From positions 310,001 to 374,000 of the forward strand of contig OZ037901.1 of assembly GCA_964035575.1 (NCBI GenBank): a DNA stretch of 64,000 bases, given 5' to 3'. The notes beneath the pieces are model-generated. The model was given only the letters and a program-made list of their open reading frames with translations, did no database searches and was not told the origin of the DNA. Positions 54,513 through 63,456 of this stretch are shown piece by piece. Both the position numbers and the translations under genes were made by a program. Numbering within the stretch: position 1 is the stretch's first letter; every line of letters starts with the position of its first letter. The stretch is from Rhynchopus sp. YZ270_cl-10 (lineage: Eukaryota > Euglenozoa > Diplonemea > Diplonemida > Diplonemidae).

Positions 54513-55706
54513 ATGTCACGAGATTCCCGCATAAAGTATAAGGTTGAATCCGACAAGGGTGTTCTCCTAAGCAACTTCGAGAGACGAGGGTGGGCACGGA
54601 GCACGGAGGATGACTGGAACATCTTTTGGACCTCTGTTTGGGCGGTCAAGGTGATTTTCTCTCCTGAAGGTGGCACGCGACTGAGCGACAACCAGATTGT
54701 AAACCACTTCCCAAACCACCACGAACTTACACGCAAAGACTGCATGGTCAAGAACGTGAAGCGCTACAAGAAGGACCACGAGAAGTACGCCTCCATCTAC
54801 AGCACCACAGGCGAGACTGTGAGCGACTACATCCCCCTGACGTACTCACTTCCCTCCGACTATGCGCTCTTCGTAGAGGAATATAAAAAGACGAACTCAC
54901 TCTGGATTGTCAAGCCTGCGAACCGTGCCCAAGGCAAAGGCATCTTCATCGTAACCAAACTGGGCCAGATCACGAAGTGGGCACGACAGAAGTGGTTGCA
55001 GGGTGAAGGCTACGGGTCGAAGGAGCAGTACATCATCTCGACGTACATTGAAGACCCGCTTTTGATTGGCGGAAAGAAGTTTGATTTGCGTCTCTACGTT
55101 TTGGTGACGTCGTACCGACCGTTGCGGGCTTATATGCACAAAGACGGCTTTGCACGGTTCTGCACTGTACCGTACAACACCGATTCCGGGGATTTGGACA
55201 ACCTCTTTGTGCACCTCACGAACGTCGCCGTACAGAAACAAGGTGATGAATACAACGAGCGCCACGGGGGGAAATGGAATGTCAACAACCTGCGCCTCTA
55301 CCTGGAGTCCATCTATGGGAAGGAGAAGTGTGACAAGCTGTTTTCCACGATTAACTTTGTTGTGATCCACTCTCTGAAGGCGTGTCAGAGTGTCATCACG
55401 AATGACAGACACTGCTTTGAGCTCTACGGGTATGACCTGCTGGTGGACGCTGCACTGCGTCCGTGGCTCATCGAAGTGAACGCATCACCGTCACTCTCCT
55501 TCACGACACCCATGGACCGCATGATGAAGTCCTCCGTAGTCAGCGACACACTCGACATAGTCATGCCAAACCCCTCCCCAGGCGAGCCTGACAAGCTCTA
55601 CAAAGACCACCGCATCGCCCCTGTCTCAGACCTCCAACTCGGCGGCTTCCAAGTCCTAATAGACGAAGTAGGAGACGTCCCCGAAAAACGAGGTCAAAAG
55701 CGATGA
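54513..55706 (+). CDS. TTLL1: Tubulin polyglutamylase, TTLL1 type
   Basis: The 397-residue protein aligns along nearly its whole length with animal TTLL1 (423 residues). Shared segments include LSDNQIVNHFPNHHELTRKD (57-76), ATP-grasp WIVKPANRAQGKGIF (131-145), GGKKFDLRLYVLV, LDNLFVHLTNVAVQ, GGKWNVNNLRLYLES and YGYDLLVD..PWLIEVNASPSL. TTLL1 is the catalytic subunit that adds glutamate side chains to tubulin within a multi-protein complex at basal bodies and axonemes, so the organism should be flagellated. The C-terminal tail of the animal protein is absent. A pyrimidine tract and AG at 54466-54467 give a 45-nt leader; CAG 54494-54496 is an alternative. No histone-type hairpin follows the stop. 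Confidence 0.93.
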   Translation: MSRDSRIKYKVESDKGVLLSNFERRGWARSTEDDWNIFWTSVWAVKVIFSPEGGTRLSDNQIVNHFPNHHELTRKDCMVKNVKRYKKDHEKYASIYSTTGETVSDYIPLTYSLPSDYALFVEEYKKTNSLWIVKPANRAQGKGIFIVTKLGQITKWARQKWLQGEGYGSKEQYIISTYIEDPLLIGGKKFDLRLYVLVTSYRPLRAYMHKDGFARFCTVPYNTDSGDLDNLFVHLTNVAVQKQGDEYNERHGGKWNVNNLRLYLESIYGKEKCDKLFSTINFVVIHSLKACQSVITNDRHCFELYGYDLLVDAALRPWLIEVNASPSLSFTTPMDRMMKSSVVSDTLDIVMPNPSPGEPDKLYKDHRIAPVSDLQLGGFQVLIDEVGDVPEKRGQKR

Positions 55707-55885
55707 TAATTTTTACACCCAACCCCCTAATTTTTTTAACCTTTTTCCCTCAATCCCATTTACCGAGGCCATTTTGCGAGAGAAAAAAAAAGTGGGGAGG
55801 TTTTTAAATTTTAAATTTTGTATTCGTTTTCCCAATATAATTTTGAGCAGAGTTGGGGAAAAAAGTGGTAACAAAACAAAGCATT

Positions 55886-58810
55886 ATGGACACAAACTGC
55901 GAGCACTACCGCAGTCGTGCAGAATGTGGTGAGTGCAAGCGGTATGACGTCGCGGTGGGGCAGACTGTCAGGGTGGCGGACGAAGGGAGCAGGGGCAGCC
56001 TCCTCACGTGGTTTGAGGGGGAGGTTGTGAAGAAGACGGACGGTGTGTGTGTTGTGCGGGTGGAGTTCTTTGGGGAGGCGACGTGGGAGAGGCTGAAGCC
56101 GAAGTACACCGACATCCCTGAACCAGCTGCATCATCCACAACCACTGCACCAGCACCGCAGGTAGCCACTCCAGCACCTACCCCAGCACCCATACCTACA
56201 CCCACACCCACACCCACACCCACACCCTCCCCCATTCCTTTGTCGACAAAGCCCGACATCGGCTCCCGTGTGGTGGTATGCGAAGAGCGCTACCTCCTGG
56301 AAGAGATCTTCCACAAGAAGCAGTGGACCCTCTCCGAAGCTGTTGTCGCAAAGTGCGGCCACATCGCCAAGGTTGCTGCAGTGGACCGGCAAGACGGCAC
56401 GCTGCGTCTGCTCTTTGAGGGCCCCATTGACACAGCCCTTGCAAAGCAGTGGTGGCCCAGTGGGAGTGTCCGCGTTTTGACTGATGACGGTGCCTATCAA
56501 GCTGCACGTGTTGCTGCGACTGCGCCAGCACCAACACCATCAGCAACAGAAACACCAGCAGCAACAAAGACACGTGACGATATCGAAGACGCACTAAACG
56601 CAGCCAACCACGCAGTAGGTGTCTTCAACCCTGCAGAGCCGACTAGAGAGGAGGCTGTGCTGTTGGAAGAGATTGCAAACACCTGCGCCCACGGGAACAA
56701 CAGAGCGCAGTGTGGGAAGTGTCCGCGTACGGACCTGGCAGTGGGGGTGCGTGTTGAGGCGACGGACATGCCTGGGGACGCTGCGGTGTGGTTTGAGGGG
56801 ATAGTTGTGGAGATGCATGAGTTTGGGTATCCGAAGGTGTCTGTGGAGTCGATGGAGAGTGTTGTGTGGGAGCGGATCCGCCTGCTTGAGAAGAAGGCTG
56901 CCGTGCAGTGCCGGCACGTCGATGACAGGGCCTTTGCGTTAATGCAGAGCGACCCACACATCCTGTGCGGAGCATGCCACCAGCCCAGCATCAGCATAGG
57001 TGAGGACGTTTACGTCTCCCTAGACGGCATGAAGTGGTCCGAGGGTACCGTCATCCTGCGACACGCGGTTACCTCTTCGCTGTCCATCGCACTCAAGACA
57101 CAGCTGCAATCTGGCACCCTAAACACACTGAACAACGTCGGCGGCAAGAAGGGCTTTACCTGGAAGTACGTCAAACAGACTGTTGCAAAGGCACGCGACG
57201 CTAGAGAGTTCCAAACGGAGTACATCATGAACAAATGCCAGCACGGCAGGGCTTCCGACGACTGCGGGGAGTGCCCAAGGAGGGAGCTGACAAAGCGGCA
57301 GCGTGTGTGTGTGTCTATGGACGGCGATGCGAAGAACCGGGCGGTCTTTGAGGGGCACGTCACTGCGTTCAGCATCCCAGACGGCGCACCGCTGGTCACA
57401 GTGGAATCCTTCGGGGAAATGAAGTGGGACCGTGTATGGGCACCAGACAGCCTGCCACCCACCTCCCGCGCAGGGCCCGCCTTTCTGCAGCAACAGGCAG
57501 AGGCACGTCTTCCGTCGGGTGTCTCATTGCTCCCTGCGGCAGACAAGGTGACCCCCGCAGAGAAGCGGAGACAAGATATCCATCGGCATGAATTCCTCAC
57601 ACAGATTGACACGAATCGCAAGAATCTTAAAGCCACCTTAGAGGAATCCGCTTCACGCGCCGAGGCTGCTGCTGCACATCTTGCCCCAGTTGACACACCC
57701 GCCTCGATGCCTACCTCTACCCCACCCACTGCCACCATCACCCCCGAAGCAAAATCACTGGAGCCAAAACCGGAGGATGTTATTAAACCGAGAAAGGTGC
57801 AGAGAGGTGGTGGTGCTGGTGGTGACGGACAAATCAAGCCTCAGAAGGTGCTGCGGCAGCAGAACCCTCTCTTCAACGCGTCCATGGTGAGCGAAATGCA
57901 CGCAAAGATGAAAGAGAAGTCAACACGGCAGAGGGGAGAGTCGCCTAGCGAGGCCTCGTTGGGTGCGACACCACGGTCGCTTCATGAAGGCACAACACCA
58001 AGATCCATTGCGGACACAGCAACGCCTAAGGAGCCATCTTTAACACAAATCCCAACACCAGAGGCACCTCAACCCTTACATGAGGAGCACACCACTGAGA
58101 CCACTGACGTTCCATCACCATCACCGTCACCGTCACCAATAGTTGAAACAGAACCACAACATCCCACACCTCCCAGCGATGTGCTTTCCTCCCATAACGA
58201 GGCTGAGGCAGGAAAGGAGGAAGTGGGTGTGGTCGAACCCAGCTCAGCTGACGCAGTCGTGTCCGAGCCAGACACAGTGCGGAAGGAGGAGGAAGTGGTG
58301 GAGGCAGTGAGAGAAGAGGAAGAAGAGGGTACCCATGAGGCAACCACAGAGACAGCAGAGGTGACTGTTGTGGATGATGCAGACACAGTGAATGAGGTTG
58401 TGGAGGAAGGGGAGAAGGAGCAGGAGGTGGCGGAGGTGGCAGTGCCAGAGGAGGAGGAGGAGGCCATAGTGATCGACTCTGCGCCGATGGCAAAGAGGAA
58501 GCCAAGGAAGGGCGGGAGACGTCTCCCTACACAGGTATGTCGATGGCGATTTTCCTCCCCACAATCTCACACTCTTAAGGGTTTATTAGTAGAAGAAATA
58601 GTATTACCGTGTTTGTAGCATAATAAATTTGGATTTTTCGGGAACTCTTAGACCTATTTTTTTTGTCCAATATTACAGCATGATTGTGCGCTTTATTTTA
58701 TTCAATGTTGTCCACGGTGGTATTATTTGAATTATATTCGAAACTAATGTTGCTCTTATATAGTTTATTGAATATATTGAAATACTTTTCATACACAGGT
58801 TGAGTTCTGA
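55886..58810 (+). CDS. Multi-module CxH-CxxC / SH3-like protein with a likely 3' intron (58535-58798)
   Basis: From the first ATG the frame gives 883 codons to a perfect donor (CAG|GTATGT at 58534/58535). A matching acceptor TTTTCATACACAG at 58798 leads in phase to Val-Glu-Phe-stop, giving 886 residues. Without splicing it would end at 58618 with 28 unrelated residues. Four modules start with Cys-x-His, then Cys-x2-Cys: C5-H7-C14-C17, C267, C342 (longer spacing) and C451. Each is probably a small zinc site and is followed by about 50 residues of SH3/Tudor-like pattern (VGxxVRV..WFEG.VV..V.VE...WER). A further SH3-like unit without the zinc site lies between modules one and two. The C-terminal half is disordered, Pro/Thr/Glu-rich, with KP(R/Q)KV repeats near 635-660 and an acidic tail. 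Chromatin or scaffold reading is a guess; the family is not recognised. Confidence 0.75.
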
Positions 58811-59518
58811 GATGGAAATTGAAAGGAGAGTGGTGATTGTACAAAGTGGCAACGACACTGTTCCAACGATTCATTTGGGGTGGAAAAAGAGGCGTTCGTG
58901 TGTGCTGCGTTTTGTGTGATGTGTTATTATTCTGTTTTATATGATGAGGTGTGTACGGGTGCATAGATGTGCATGGGCAGAGCGACCCACATCGTGTTGT
59001 CTGTCTCTCTCTCTCTCTCCCGCCTCAAGCTTTCATTCAATCTCGTGCAATAGTGGGAGCACATCCCCATCAGGGGTTGTCCTACTAATACAAAGTTTTC
59101 AAAAAACAAAAAGCAAAAAACAAACACAGTCTTTTCCCCTTAGTGTCGCCCCCCCCTCTTCTCCACCTCCCCTATTTCCGTGTGCGCATGACACTATATA
59201 CGATGACCCCTTCCCCTTATTTTGCATCTCCCCTTTTTTTTTGTTGGATGTAGGACTGCATGGTTTGAGTGTCCACCCTGGTACAACCGGTACCAGTACA
59301 CTATTCACGAGAGGGCTTTGTATTTCAATGGTGTGGCTGAAGGGGGGGTGATTCGCACTTTTTGCTCACTTTTTCCGCCCCCTCCACATTCATCCACACC
59401 ACACCATTCAAGTCAACTTTTTCTTCCCCTCCCATATATTTCAGATTCAAGGGAGGTGACAGAGAATGTCATAAGGAACAGAAACCCTTCTTTTTCCCAA
59501 AGAAAGAGAGGGAAAAAA
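58811..59518. other. Intergenic region with leader of the next gene
   Basis: The region contains a (TC)n run near 59004, a dispersed repeat (59246-59328), C/T-rich tracts and the predicted acceptor ATATTTCAG|AT at 59442-59444. No gene is supported. Confidence 0.5.
59246..59328 (+). repeat. Dispersed 80-bp repeat, copy B
   Basis: GGATGTAGGACTGCATGG, then CACCCTGG, ACCGGTACC, CTATTCACGAGAGGGCTTTG and TATTTCA. It resembles copy A in the histone cluster. Its right third matches copy C at 62443-62478 over more than 30 bp. It includes a CTGGTAC/GGTACCAG hairpin. It falls in the 5' flank of the following gene, upstream of its acceptor. Confidence 0.55.
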
Positions 59519-60562
59519 ATGGCGCGAATAAAAGAGTTGATCAGTGGCGCTGTGTTTGGGGAGTGGGGCACCGCACATCGGATTGCAAGCACAACACAGC
59601 TTGAGGAAGACTTCGATTTGTCCACTGCGAACATTGGACGGTCTTATTGGGAGGTTCTTGAAAACAAGGCAGAGAACAGAGGCCGTAAACTGCTTACCGT
59701 TATCCCAGATTATAGCAGTACTTTTGACCCACATCTTCGCTCATTTTATAAAAACCAAAAAAAATTGCAAAGAAAGGCCAAACGAAAGGGGTCACCTATC
59801 CCAGGATACCAACCGAACGGACAGGATACGCAGGGGGTCACTCCACAGAGTTATATCATTTCGACCGGCCAGGTGCTTGCGTTGAAACGGTTGTTTTATA
59901 AGGAAAGTCTGAGTGAGGGTGGTGCCCGCAGGGTTGTGGGGAGAGAGCAGATTGTGTATGCGATCAATAAGGGAGCGGATATTGTAAAACAGCATCGTCT
60001 CTTGCATAAGAAGAGCCCTCCAGCGAAGTGCCCTTTGCCTAAGCTTATTGCGACCTTAATAGCCTTAGAGTCAGTTGATGCTATAGACTGGCCCACCTTC
60101 CTGCTTCTCTGTACAATAAATCTCGGTCGTGCAAAGGAAATGCGCCGTCTCCTTCTCCTCAAAGACAGCCATCTGCAATACCTAGGGAGAAATGGGATTC
60201 ACACAGAAGCGCAGTTTGCACAGCTCATCGTTCATCTGAACGGAGGGGAGTATCTCCCTTCTGGGGAGCCTTTGGTTTTGTTCTGCCAAAACGGGGATTT
60301 TTATAGCTCAAGAGGTGCGCTATCTTCGTTTCCGGAGGCTGTGTTCAGTTTGTATGATTTCTTCACGCAGGTTTACATCATGCGGGCTCGTGGTCGTGGT
60401 GACAAAATGCATGTGAACTTCCTAGGGCACACCGCCCCAGGAAACGTAGGAGGGCCTCCAAATGAGATCAATTATAACAACAAAACCGCCCTCATGCTAG
60501 GTTCTCCAATGAGCACAGAATCTGCGGTGAAGTCGAAGATTAATATTCATTGGGTGCCGTGA
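59519..60562 (+). CDS. Conserved-looking soluble protein of unknown function (347 aa)
   Basis: The frame is open much further upstream, but the first plausible ATG follows a C/T tract and CAG|AT at 59442-59444, leaving a 74-nt leader. The protein is basic and soluble, with no signal peptide or membrane span. A Lys/Arg-rich stretch (KNQKKLQRKAKRKG, about 78-91) is followed by a Leu-rich helical middle (residues about 170-215, TFLLLCTINLGRAKEMRRLLLL) and a region with PSGEPLVLFCQNGDFY and YDFFTQVYIMRARGRGDKMHV that looks like a mixed alpha/beta fold. No catalytic motif or known family is evident to me. Codon use is less GC-biased than in the histone genes. Confidence 0.7.
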   Translation: MARIKELISGAVFGEWGTAHRIASTTQLEEDFDLSTANIGRSYWEVLENKAENRGRKLLTVIPDYSSTFDPHLRSFYKNQKKLQRKAKRKGSPIPGYQPNGQDTQGVTPQSYIISTGQVLALKRLFYKESLSEGGARRVVGREQIVYAINKGADIVKQHRLLHKKSPPAKCPLPKLIATLIALESVDAIDWPTFLLLCTINLGRAKEMRRLLLLKDSHLQYLGRNGIHTEAQFAQLIVHLNGGEYLPSGEPLVLFCQNGDFYSSRGALSSFPEAVFSLYDFFTQVYIMRARGRGDKMHVNFLGHTAPGNVGGPPNEINYNNKTALMLGSPMSTESAVKSKINIHWVP

Positions 60563-61216
60563 GGGAGGGGGGGAGAGGGGTGGGTGGGAAGTGCAGGACA
60601 AATTTTTGAGGGAGGGAGGGGTCTCATAAAAAATTCTGTTTTTGTGAGTGCCTGCGGCTTTTTTTGTGTGTGCCGAAACAAACTTTAATAGATGTACCAG
60701 GGTTTTCCGCCAGGATTTGGGACACTTCCAACACCCCACAAACCCGGCTGAGGGACCAACAACCCGGGTTTTGGGTTGAAATTCGCGGTTTCTGGTGTTT
60801 TCTCAGGCCCCCAACACTCCTTAGCGGAAACCCTGTATGTAGGTGAGACATATTTCATCTTTTGACCCCCTTTTTTTTTGCGCAGAAGATCGGCCTACCA
60901 CAAATTTCCCACAAATGTGTTGAAAAAAATATGAATAAAAATACAAACGAAAATACACAATGGAGAGTCTTTTACAACGAAAATACTAGGGTTTGCAAAA
61001 AATAAAGTAAAACACAAAAGGGGAAGGTTTCACAGCCAAAAACCCTTTCTTCACAGCCCTATTCCCTCCTCATCTGCATCCAAGGGAAAAAAAGAGATCC
61101 TTTCCCCTCCCCCTATTGCCTCACTTCTTCCCCTGAGAGGATAATCTTTTGTCTGTTGTCCATTGCATCTCTCTCACTTATTCTCCTTTTTTTAGACCAG
61201 TTGCCCACACTCAGAT
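60563..61216. other. Intergenic region with a short inverted-repeat element
   Basis: Apart from the small inverted-repeat insert at 60697-60835, this is A/T-rich and pyrimidine-rich DNA ending in the CTCCTTTTTTTAG acceptor (61194-61195) of the next gene. No coding or RNA gene is supported. Confidence 0.5.
60697..60835. mobile_element. MITE-like short inverted-repeat element
   Basis: CAGGGTTTTCCGC at the left pairs with GCGGAAACCCTG at the right about 140 bp away. The interior has AACCCGGGTTTTGGGTT but no ORF. GATGTA and TATGTA flank the ends but no clean target duplication can be read. The CAGGG ends recall hAT-type elements, but this is weak evidence. Confidence 0.45.
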
Positions 61217-61987
61217 ATGCCTTATCCTATCACCGAAATCGACGCTATTCGGAAGGAATTTGAGGAAGAAGGGTTTTGCACTGTAGAAGGCCTTCTTGAT
61301 GAAGGCGAGGTCAGCCGTTATGGGGATTTGTACACACGTTTTATGGACGGCACGTTTCCTGTCAAACCTGGTATGCGGGGTGACCTGGGTGGTGGCCATG
61401 CCGACCGAGCGGTGGAAAAAATCACGCAGATTATGTGGCCCAGCGATGTGTTGACCCTTCTGCATGACACCCCTGCGTACAGCCGTCTCCTTGGTCTTAT
61501 GAAGGCGCTGTTTGGTGATGAAATGGAGTTTGACTTTGATATGCTCATCAACAAAGCACCGCACACCAACACCGAAACGCCTTGGCACCAAGACCGCGCA
61601 TATTGGCCAAAGCTCCCCGACACTAGAGCATGCTCCTGTTGGATTGCAATCGATGAGAGCACTCTCGAAAATGGGTGCATGTGGTACGTCCCTAAGTCGC
61701 ATCTAGGTCCTACCCTCCCTCATAAAACCATAGGGAACAACGGAGCACTCTGCTGCGACCCGCAAACGAATGGTGTGTACGTCCCGTTGAAGCCAGGTAG
61801 TGTGACCCTCCATGGTGGTGGTACCTTGCATTACAGTAGGGGCAACGCAACAGAAGGCAGCAGGCGTGCGTTGATCCTCAACTTCCGTCCGCAGAAAATG
61901 ATTGAAATGGAGCGGGCAGCTGGATTCGACCATGGACGCTCAGGGAATGTAGTCCGGGAGGTGCGCACTGAGGCAGAGGCTGCGTGA
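61217..61987 (+). CDS. Phytanoyl-CoA dioxygenase (PhyH) family 2-oxoglutarate/Fe(II) oxygenase
   Basis: The protein has 256 residues. The HxD motif is WHQD at 123-126 (H124, D126). The distal His is H205 in LHYSRGN and the 2-oxoglutarate-binding Arg is R216 or R217 in SRRALILNFRP, as in the PhyH superfamily. The N-terminal FEEEGFCTVEGLLDEGEV matches the family's opening helix. Members hydroxylate small substrates (phytanoyl-CoA, ectoine, halogenated or secondary metabolites) using oxygen and 2-oxoglutarate. The substrate cannot be inferred here. There is no obvious peroxisomal C-terminal signal (ends EAEAA) or N-terminal targeting peptide. The protein is close in length and style to bacterial members. 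The start is the first ATG after the AG at 61194-61195 (21-nt leader). Confidence 0.9.
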   Translation: MPYPITEIDAIRKEFEEEGFCTVEGLLDEGEVSRYGDLYTRFMDGTFPVKPGMRGDLGGGHADRAVEKITQIMWPSDVLTLLHDTPAYSRLLGLMKALFGDEMEFDFDMLINKAPHTNTETPWHQDRAYWPKLPDTRACSCWIAIDESTLENGCMWYVPKSHLGPTLPHKTIGNNGALCCDPQTNGVYVPLKPGSVTLHGGGTLHYSRGNATEGSRRALILNFRPQKMIEMERAAGFDHGRSGNVVREVRTEAEAA

Positions 61988-62011
61988 GTGAATTTAGAAC
62001 CTTTTTTTTCA

Positions 62012-62038
62012 GCCAATTTTTTGTGCTTAAAAATTGGC
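62012..62038 (+). other. Perfect 10-bp hairpin just after the PhyH-family gene
   Basis: GCCAATTTTT pairs with AAAAATTGGC around TGTGCTT, 25 nt after the stop codon. It is unlike the histone double hairpins (AT-rich, single, no GGTGG). It may sit in the 3' untranslated region. Confidence 0.45.
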
Positions 62039-62442
62039 ACCACTGTAACAACAACGTTTTCCGTAATGGATTTCATTACCCCTTTCCATATTCTTAGTCT
62101 TTACCATTTCTTACCTTCACTGCTGACGGGGTTCAACTCAGTAGAACTGATTTCAGTGGATCCCATGGGGTTTTCATTGGTATTCATAGATTTGTCGCCT
62201 TTTTGTGAGCATTAGTGAAGAATAAAATGTAGATTCACAGAATGTGAGTTCTGTGTCCCCCAAACACTACCCCGTTATTGGCCTTTATCGTGTTTTTGTT
62301 ACCCCACCCCACTCAGAACTCCAAAAACTTCAATCGTTTTGTTACACCTTCTGTTGACCGCAGGGGCCTTTGTGCTTTCATCCGGATGGTTGGTATCGTA
62401 TGTGGGTCGGAGGTGCCTGCATCAATAACTACTATTTTTTTG

Positions 62443-62478
62443 TGATACACTGTTCACGAGAGGGCTTTGTATTTCATG
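62443..62478 (+). repeat. Dispersed repeat, partial copy C
   Basis: ATACACTGTTCACGAGAGGG and the following CTTTGTATTTCA match the right end of copy B almost exactly; the left part is missing or diverged. Confidence 0.5.
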
Positions 62479-63456
62479 TCAACTTTCTTTGAGACCAACT
62501 GTATTCCTTTTGCGAAGATAATCGATACACACACCCGAACAGCAGGCGTATACAATAGTGAAGTTCACAACATAAGTAGAGCCTGCTTCAGTGGGATTGT
62601 CGAAGAAAAACAGGAGGAAAAATAGCATGGTGTTGGTTCCTGGGAAAAGGTGTTCAAGGGGACGGTGGTTTCGGAAATTACTTGAGGGGTTTAATCGGGT
62701 TTCTGAGATCTCTTCTGGAAGTTTCGCGTTGGGCTCATTTTGTTCGGTATCCAAAAGAAAACCTTGCAAAGGTTTTCATTATTGTTTTCCCCAAAAAATA
62801 AATGTTACTGCCCTGTGTTTAGAAGATGTTGCTTCCGAACACATTCTTAAGCAAAGGGTGTAGCCTAGGACACTATGAGGTGTTCCGTTCCTGTATCAAC
62901 TTCATTTTGTGTTAAACGTGTTTTTTAAAATTTAATTCTAGGAGAACAGTGAGTCTCTTTGTGAACGTGGGCCACAAAGTAAATACCCGTGTGTGTCATA
63001 TCAGGGTGATTCCTGTGCATCGTTCACATATTTCTGTGTGTGGTCCACTGCAGCAACAGACTTTCATTCATCCAACCAGTCTTTTTGAAGTGATACCCCC
63101 TACCCCTCTACCTACCCTGCTGCATTGCTTTGTTTTTTTGCTTGAATTCTTTCTCGTGCCAAGGTGAAACGGGAAAAGCATAGAGTAAAAAAGTCATGGG
63201 GTTTTATTGAAATGAGACAGTGTTGGGTCCTTGGGGCTTGGGGATGACAAGACAGTTGCGTTTGGCGGATGACGTCCAACCCATCAAAGAAGCATTGCCC
63301 TCGATAGATGCAGGGGACGCAGGAACACCGGCAATGTAAAGTGTAATGTAAACTTGAACCGGATGCATACTCGATAGATTACCCCAAACACACGTCAGCT
63401 ATTTTACACAAAAACACATTTTTTTGCGCAAGTTTTCTTGTAAAGTTATCTATAAA

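Larger units (their letters stand above)
61988..63456. other. Intergenic region without a supported gene
   Basis: This 1.5 kb stretch has only short frames. A possible 79-residue frame from ATG 62625 has no family resemblance and no clear acceptor. Copy C of the dispersed repeat lies at 62443-62478. A stretch near 63200-63360 (CCCTCGATAGATGCAGGGGAC, then ACCGGCAATGTA) faintly resembles dispersed copy A. Confidence 0.5.

Noticed and set aside
62591-62863. 90-codon frame in the last large gap
   Set aside because: No acceptor, no motif and no bias typical of the real genes here.
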